This document shows positions 57,255 through 64,000 of a stretch of DNA of 64,000 bases, piece by piece. The notes under the pieces are model-generated. The model was not told where the DNA came from, made no database searches, and saw nothing but the letters and a program-made list of their open reading frames with translations. This stretch comes from Amphirosellinia nigrospora (lineage: Eukaryota; Ascomycota; Sordariomycetes; Xylariales; Xylariaceae): positions 3,442,316 through 3,506,315 of the forward strand of contig SCHM01000004.1 of the NCBI GenBank assembly GCA_004123355.1, read 5' to 3'. The translations under genes and the position numbers were made by a program. Position 1 is the first letter of the stretch, and every line of letters begins with the position of its first letter.

Positions 57255-59251
57255 ATGGCGGAAGTCGAAGAGCCCCAGTTCAGCTCGCTGGCTGATCGGA
57301 TCGCTGCACTGAACAAGCAGAAGAACTTCACAGCACCTCCGCCAGGAACAAAGCGAGCGCCGCCGCCCTCCTCCGATAAACAACCTTTCAGCGTTGCGGT
57401 TGAGGAGGTGAATGACGATGCTGGCCAGAAGACGCCGAGCATTCCTGCCCGTCCCCGCCCAAATAGGAGAGAGCCGCCAGCCGCTCCTCAGCGAACGAAT
57501 ACTACGAATGGCGTGAATGGCGTGAATGGCGTGAATGGCGCGACTACACCTGCACCCGAGACCGTTACTAGAACACCCCGGCTTTACCCGGACGACCACC
57601 GCTTCCCTCCCGCCGGATCGCCACGGAGCCAGCGCCGACACTGACGCCAACCTTGCCGCGAAGATCAACACAGCAATTACCCACTAGGCGAGGCTCGAAT
57701 TCTTCCGAAATATCCACGTCTCAACCATCTCCAACCTGTCGTTATCCCGTGCAAGCACCACCGATCGACTCTCCCGCTACTCGCCGAGTTCTCGCGCCCG
57801 CCTTCGACCAATCAAAGCTCCCGCTGCTACCACCGTCCAGAAAGGAGAGGGATGCACAAGCCGCCGAGAGAGAGAGAACCGAAGTTATCAATCCGCCTGT
57901 TCTCCCCGCTCGGCCTGCCTCTGCTGTGCCCCTGTCTGAGCCGTCTAGCCGCCCTGGCCTCCCTCCTCGGCTACCCTCCCGACCTTCTGCTAAGACGTCC
58001 ATTCCAGCGCAAGTTGAAAGGATACCGTCGGGAGGCTCTCGTCGTCTACCACCTCCGCCTTCCGCCTTCGTGAGGCCTAAAACCCTCTTAGAGGGCTCGT
58101 CAAAACCCCCTCCGCTCCCTGCAAACCGACCGGGGCGAGGCTCACCACCTCCGGTTCCGATCGCCTCCCGGCCCACCCGAGCCGAGATTGGTGCTGTTAC
58201 CGTCCGAGCAGCAGCCAGCAAAGCAGCGGTATGCATGGTTTGTAGAGACTTCTCTGGTCCGGATAATGTAGCAGCGCAGTATCCGTTCCAATCGTTGCCG
58301 AGGCAGGATCCTGTCGGCTATCTGGCGAACGTTCTTTGTTCTCCCTTCCCATCTGCGACCGACAAGGCACGTGCAATCTTCACTTGGTGTCACCACAATA
58401 TCGCCTATAACGTCGAGGAGTTCTTCGGGAAATGTGTCAAGGGGCGTGACGTGAACGAAACCATATTCTTAGGCAAAGCCGTGTGCCAAGGGTACGCCGA
58501 AGTATATCAGGCAATTGCACAAAGGGCCGGGCTACAATGTGTTGTGGTGGGTGGGCACGGCAAGGGATACGGTTATACGCCATTGACGCCTGGTCAAGCA
58601 CCTCCGCCCAGGGACCCTACAGGCCATGCCTGGAATGCGGTATGCATAGACAACGGCGAATGGAAACTTATCGACGCGTGTTGGGGCTGGGTCCGTTGGA
58701 GACGAGAAGTTTCATAAAGGCTTTAACCCCAAGATGTTCACCATTAGCAACGAGCAGTTTGGGAACTCTCACTTCCCAAGCAACGACCGATACTTTTACC
58801 GGGAGGATGGCAGAATTCTCCCATGGGAAGAGTATATGACAGGGCCAAATCCAGGTATTGAGAAGCCGCAATGGTGCGGTGGTGCCACTGCTGAAGGTAT
58901 CTCCGATGAGGTTGGGTATAGCCCTGCTGCGAAGCACATTCCTGTTTACAGCGGCGAGAACGTGCGGTTTCAATTCGGAAAAGTATGTGAGCATTGGACG
59001 CACGAACGCAACGGTAAAGGGCGGCCTTATTTGTTACTTCTCAAGATCCATGGTGTCGATGGACGAAAGGAGGATCTCGTTCCCCTCGACACAGATGGCT
59101 ATTGGTGGTGGGTCGATGTCCCAGCAAGGGACCTGGCGCGCCGGGAATGAAAGTGCAGCTGTTCGCACTCACAGTCTTGAATGGGCGTGACGCCCGAGGC
59201 GTCACAAAGGACGAATACTATAGGACGAAGAGCAGCGGTGGTACAGCATGA
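57255..59251 (+). CDS. proline-rich transglutaminase-like protein (cytokinesis Cyk3-related fold)
   Basis: Starts MAEVEEPQFSSLADRIAALNKQ. Residues of about 30-320 are a low-complexity Pro/Arg-rich region with many PPxLPxR-type SH3 ligands and an NGV repeat. The transglutaminase-like domain follows: AIFTWCHHNIAYNVEEFF, GKAVCQGYAEVYQAIA (Cys position), TGHAWNAV (His) and WKLIDACWG (Asp), so the full triad is present. A C-terminal beta domain follows (VRFQFGKVCEHW, PYLLLLKIHGVDGRKEDLVPLD). Frame breaks at about 57573 (C run), 58684 (G run) and 59137 (G run) are each fixed by one base. The last repair extends the protein to the stop at 59249-59251 (MKVQLFALTVLNGRDARG). Fungal relatives act in septum or actomyosin ring function, sometimes without catalysis. 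Confidence 0.8.
57507..57542 (+). repeat. 9-base coding minisatellite (Asn-Gly-Val)
   Basis: AATGGCGTG is repeated three times and followed by AATGGCGCG. It encodes NGV-NGV-NGV-NGA in the proline-rich linker. Confidence 0.7.
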
Positions 59252-60025
59252 GCTGGGCTATCTGGTGTACGTGGGAACTTGTGTAAAGTGATGCCAAGGC
59301 AAATTACTTGGGGCCTGATAATAAGCCTGGGAAGGGGTTGTGTTATACTGTAATTGCGGGATAAATGGAACTTAGCACTTTACGTTACATAGGTTATAGG
59401 TAATCGCCCGGACATAACGGCGTAAGGGCGTTGAGATACTATACTTGACTTTTTTCTTCTTCTTAAGTAGATTATTCACACTTAAATCCAGAAACTCTGG
59501 TTCATGGACCACTGGCCTTTATTAATTCTTGTAGCACTCTCCTTTCTCCTTCTCTAATAGGTGACTAGTTCTATATCGTTTAAAGCCGGGAACTCGCCGG
59601 TTTCCTCAGAATATCTGGGAACTCAGCCTCCTCGAATATAGAATTGTCATAAACGCTTGGTAGTGGCATTTTATGAGTTGGAGGCTGGTGCGAAGTTAGA
59701 AAGAAGGCACTGTTGTTGTTAGTAGCTGGCAGTCCTTGTGAAGATGAAGAGGAAGAGTTTGAACATGGATGTTTCTTGGAGTCGGCTTCTTGTATGATCT
59801 GTGGACTCCCTCTCGTGGAGGTAGTATTTTTCGCCTGGCGAAGTCAGCTCATGTCAACCGTCTCGTGTGCATTGCATCTATGTTGATCTTGAGTCGTAGT
59901 GTTAGAATTCTTAGCACATTTAGTCATCCGTTAAGTGATAAATAAGAATGTCGTCGCCACCCTTGATTGGAGCCAACTCGCAGTCGCTTTATTGGATCAG
60001 AGTCGGACGGCGCCTCGGGAATTTA
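59252..60025. other. intergenic between convergent genes
   Basis: No supported gene; 3' flanks only. Confidence 0.45.
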
Positions 60026-61988
60026 TCAATCGAACCACAAAAGCTCGCATCTCTCCAGGTTAAATGCCGAGCCTTCCATTATTCCATGCACATAGCTATC
60101 CCCTACGACTTTCCAATGTTTCCTCTCGGCCAGCTCGTGCCAGGATCGGTGCTTGATGTCCTTGTAATATCATGACATTGTCACCAACTCTCGCGTCTCG
60201 CGGTCCTAGCCCCATGTATCCATTTTTGGTAATAAAAAATCGTCGATGCCTCGTCATGCCAATAAGAGGGAACAGTTCCATATATTTCGAGTTCCCTAAT
60301 ATGGCGCGTATGATGGATGCGCTGGCCTTCACCCCTATCGACCCGCCGGCTGTGCGTCTCAGCATCTCATCAAAGTCTTCAAATTGTTTCCTAGCGCCGG
60401 CCTCCGCGTCTGGGTGGTCTATCGGTAGATTCGGCCCACGAAGAACTTGCCAGAACGCATCGAGAGTAGTTTGGCCGGTCGGTAGGTACGTTTCGCCCAG
60501 CTCGGCGTCCTCCCACATCTTCTTGGACGCGAGGTAGAACTGGCAAAAGCTGAGGGCGCTCTGCCAAGACGAGAGCCCGCCTTTCAGGTAGATCGAGTAG
60601 AACGCGGCCGCGCTTCTCCAAAGGGGGCCTCCTGCCGACACCGCCGTCTCGTTATATCGGGGGGCTCCCGGGCTGTTCACGGGGCTGCGGGCCGTCACGG
60701 AATCGAATTGGAAGCCCTGGACCCCGAGCGAGTTCCCGGTAAATTTTAGGTCACATGGGATGCTCCCGCCGGCGCTGAAGCCTTGAGGACATGCTTCCCA
60801 CTTGGAGAATCTCCAGCTGATTTGACCGGAAGCCAGAGGCTCGTTCCTGGCCTCATAAGCGGGATCGATAGCCCACGACGGATAAAACTCTTGTGAGGCG
60901 TCTCTCTCTTTGCACCCTTTACAAATAGCGAGAACTTGCAAGTTTCTAGTTCGCTCGAGATAGACTCTGGTAAACTCGGCAAATATTTGTGTATCTTCTA
61001 TCTCGCTAGTAAATTGTAAGTTAGCTTCGTGGCGAAATCGTGGAGTATACCTATAGCGGGTAGGTCAAGTTATACATTTAAAAACATGTGTCATACGTAC
61101 TAGTCAATATTGATAATGGGTTGATTATCATGTAGATAATCAATGCCCAACAGCCCGTATATCCTATCTCTTGGTTTGGTAGTTTCTTGGTGTGAGGCCA
61201 TTATCACGCGGGAAAAAATATCATTGGCGAGGTCATCGGGCCAGGCTTGGAAGCGTAGCATCGTACCCAGATGAGTGTTCACGTCAAAGTTTGTCTTGGA
61301 GATATCCTGGGCCTTTGCGATCGAGTCCCAATCGATCTGGAACTTACCGCAAACGACAACTGCCTCGGGAGGTAGGACGACCTCTTGTATAACCCACACT
61401 CTCCGAAACCACGGCCGTGAGAACAGAGCACTAAATGCAGCGCCGCTGACCACGGCGTCCAGGTTTACCGGGTTGCGCGATACGATTCTATCGTTTCGTT
61501 GCACGTGCTTCCAGTCGTAATAGTTGAACTTCTCGCCCAGTTTGGACCGGGCAGCCATAAACGTCAGCCCTCTGAAAGCGTACTCGGTCAGAGCATCATG
61601 TTCACCAATCCATATAATAACGCGCCGACATAAGCTATAAAATCTCCCATGAGCGATATCTGGCTGCTCTTCTCGACGACGTCGCTCTGATTGATGCAGA
61701 TAGCATCGATCCATAGCATCTTGGGACGTTTGTAATCGAGGTGCCGTAAACGCAATAAAGCCGCGTGGAGATTGGCCGCTACCAAAAAATCCAAACCATC
61801 CACCAAGATCTTGACTTTTCGAGTTGTCTGCAACCCCAACAATAGGACAGTGTTTCATACTCATCATCAAGTCTTGAGAGAGAGACATGTCGGATACGGC
61901 ACCGAATACGACCCGAATCCGGAAGAAGGCTGAGGAGTCGGATTTGCCGGTCCACGACATCTAGCGGCTGGTATGTGAATACCACCAT
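60026..61988 (-). CDS. HET-domain protein (third copy, long C-terminal type)
   Basis: Starts MVVFTYQPLDVVDRQIRLL, with YETLSYCWG, then LWIDAICINQSDVVEKSSQI, VIIWIGEHD, FSRPWFRRVWVIQEVVLP and KPRDRIYGLLGI, the HET signature of the class with a long tail. After a likely intron near 61040-61100, the tail has EFTRVYLERTRNLQVLAICKG and the near-terminal RRFFITKNGYMGLGPRDARVGDNVMIL. The last recognised block (WKVVGDSYVHGIMEGSAF) lies in another frame and stops at 60026, so the gene extends past the first stop at 60096. Frame breaks lie at about 61830, 61640 (T run) and 60140. The sequence is distinct from the other HET genes in the window. Confidence 0.8.
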
Positions 61989-62992
61989 TGGGGACTAACG
62001 AATAGCGGAACTATGGAAGCCTTCTCATCTTCTGGTGTAACCTGATGGGCCACGAATTAAAGAAATGGTAATATGTGATAAAGCCTTGCGCTCGGGGCGT
62101 TTCGTATTCAACTGATAATTCTTTTGGGATCTCAAGGGTTTCCGGGCTTCCTTATTTTTCTCTCTATAATGTGGCATCGCCCTTGTCTATTTATAAAAGC
62201 TCCCGAAGCATACGATCTACCCTCATTTCGGCTGGCGCTCTGCCTCTAAGCCCTCTCTACAGAAGTCTTTTGTCTCGTGGCTTATTATAGCCAATAGCCC
62301 CCTTATCTCTAGCTGTGTGTCTTAGCCTCGGAGGGGTTTGGCCCCTCACGACTCTGTCCGACTTCGTGGCGTACCTGTATGGCATGAAAACTTGCTTAGA
62401 AGTGCGTATAGCATATCCAGTCGTATACTCCTACCTACTCGTCGTCAATTTATATGCAAGTAGGCCCACCTACATTAGCCAAGTCTAGCCAAAGTAGGCA
62501 TCCCGGTGTAGAGCTGGCTCGATGACAAATTGGGATACTGGATAGAGTTATGAGTTCGGACTAGAGATTAATGATGATGGCGTAGAGGCGAGAAAGCACG
62601 GCGAAAATCGCCATTAGGAGCTGAAATTACTATTAATAGGATCGATCACGACCTTTTACTAGATGTCTACTTAACCCCCTATAGGCTACGTTAGTCTGAC
62701 TTTGGTTTTAGTATAGAAAGGTACAGGTAGAGTAAAACAGGAAAACGTTTGCTGTTACTGTGTGCTTGTGTTGTTTCGATTATTTCATGTTAATGGTAGG
62801 TACCTATACCTAAACTCCATCTATTCCTCTATCCCCACACGCATATCCTCCCTGGAGTGGGCTTCGACAACCGCCTCCTTGATTTGTGAAGTTTCAAATG
62901 TGAATCGCGACTTTGAAATACAAAGCTAAAATAGGAGGTATGTGAAAAGAGGGAGTTCCCCGCCACCTGTGATCAATTGTCCGAGATTTAAA
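61989..62992. other. intergenic
   Basis: No supported gene. GGTAGGTACCTATACC near 62796 is another relative of the palindrome family. Confidence 0.4.
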
Positions 62993-63830
62993 TTATTCTT
63001 CTACGCAGGTTTTCTCGTGGCCTGCGTCATAATCCTGTTTGCTAGTTTCGTTCGCCCTGCGTATCAAATCGCCTTTAACTATTAGGGTAATGACTGAACA
63101 CAGTAAAATGGCAACGGTGAGCCGATGGTTAGAGATAGACGGAATGGGGAATAAGCGAAGCAAACATGACGAAACGTGTACACGCCAGCCGTGGACCGAG
63201 CTTGATTCCAGGTGAATAAAAGGTGCCCAAGAATACACCCTGGAAAGGAGAGTATGATGGTGTTTACCTCATACTGCTCGACGGAAACGCAGAACCTTGA
63301 GAAGAGGGGGATGCGGGCGATGCTGTCGCCCAAGGCTGGTGAGAGTATTGATCCAAGCGCCGATTTGCTGCTTCTTGTCTCTCTTCTGTTCCTCTCTTTG
63401 CCGTGCCTGTTTCTCCCTATCTTCCGCTCGAGCTGCGCTGACACACGGCGTGCGTTCTCAACTAACTCTGCTGTCGTAGGTTCTCTCCTTGCGTTGTGCG
63501 ACGGCGTTCCAGCTGTTGCCGAAGACCGGCGCATTCGGCCATTTTGCGGGACGTATACGCGGTCCGGGCGCGATAGCGCACTCTCGAGTGAATGGCGGCC
63601 TGCTGGGGAGCTAAGGGCGGTGAATGGCCGTGTCAACTCTTCGAGTTGAGCCACAGCTTCGCGAGCGATCGATGCAAGGCGGGCTGCCTCTTCAAGAGCT
63701 TCGGTGGACGGGGTGTTCGCCTGAAGGTTAGAGGTTGAGAACGCGATTCAGGGTTGGATGGTGTGTGCGGGGAGGCGATAGGCTCTGGCGCTCGGAGGGA
63801 GTGATCGTCAGTGCGTATGAGAGCCGACAA
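62993..63830 (-). CDS. unknown charged protein, possibly coiled-coil
   Basis: I do not recognise this gene. The reading from Met 63830 is Pro/Ser/Arg-rich, then (after one likely frame break near 63720) it shows helical, heptad-like sequence: STEALEEAARLASIAREAVAQLEELT, then TAELVENARRVSAQLERKIGR followed by a basic stretch. A GTAAAC donor near 63270 and an acceptor near 63100 define a probable intron. The last exon ends with LIRRANETSKQDYDAGHEKTCVEE at 62993, although the join is not in frame as written. The mix of acidic helix, basic patch and Ser/Pro tails is common in small fungal nuclear proteins, but no function is proposed. Confidence 0.5.
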
Positions 63831-64000
63831 TGCTCACAGTGTTCACAGGCTGGCCTCGGAAATGGCGATGTACGGACTTCTTCAGTGTTGTCTGTAGTCT
63901 CATCTACAGCGTCGCTTGCCCCTGCCTCCTCATGTCTCCTATTGAGAGTTGAGTGGTTGTCAGAAGAGAGTTTGGGAGACGGGTCTATAAACGGGCCTGG
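63831..64000. other. right edge, likely promoter of the minus-strand gene
   Basis: 170 bases with no ORF support. Confidence 0.3.

Noticed and set aside
56795-57295. 166-codon plus-strand ORF before the transglutaminase-like gene
   Set aside because: It overlaps the next start in another frame and has no domain-like sequence.
1-64000. tRNA, rRNA and CRISPR features
   Set aside because: I looked for tRNA T-loop patterns and regular spaced repeats and saw none that I could support by eye.

Overview
The window looks like nuclear DNA of a filamentous ascomycete (Pezizomycotina, most likely a Sordariomycete). The evidence is short spliceosomal introns with GT..AG ends and fungal branch points, several heterokaryon-incompatibility (HET) genes, a multimodular NRPS, and fungal single-copy genes (PAT1, the Pol III subunit Rpc37/RPC5, mitochondrial S12). 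Placement below class is a guess.

Left part (1-16 kb): the 5' end of an NLR-like gene (minus), a multi-intron SNF2/Rad5-like helicase with a RING (plus), a secreted GH18 chitinase with CBM1 (plus), a HET gene (minus), RPC37 (plus) and PAT1 (minus). Centre-left (18-30 kb): a GT15 mannosyltransferase (plus), mitochondrial S12 (minus) divergent from a branched-chain acyl-CoA dehydrogenase (plus), a Cry-endotoxin-like plus jacalin protein (plus), a second HET gene (plus) and an FMN split-barrel protein (minus).

Centre (30.8-39.9 kb, minus): a two-module NRPS, C-A-T-C-A-T-C. Its first A domain has the Asp-to-Gly change of hydroxy-acid-activating domains. Its last C domain runs in one reading frame into a ketopantoate/2-ketoisovalerate-reductase-type domain. 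This suggests a cyclodepsipeptide-type synthetase with its own hydroxy-acid-forming reductase fused on. An AT-rich gene-poor stretch follows (39.9-43.3 kb), holding a possible membrane-receptor relic, then an EthD-domain gene.

Right part (45-64 kb): an Ecm33-like membrane protein (plus), a GH15 glucoamylase with CBM20 (minus), a KE4/Yke4-type ZIP zinc transporter (plus), a MULE-type MITE with 9-bp target duplication, an arrestin-like protein (plus), a proline-rich transglutaminase-like protein (plus), a third HET gene (minus) and an unknown charged protein (minus).

Two genome-scale signals stand out. First, two introns in unrelated genes (2919-3065 and 50485-50629) have nearly equal length and clearly related sequence, as expected of introner-like elements. 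Second, many genes, including conserved housekeeping genes, carry frame breaks that mostly disappear if one base is restored in a homopolymer. I therefore read most breaks as assembly errors, not pseudogenes, and give gene spans through them.
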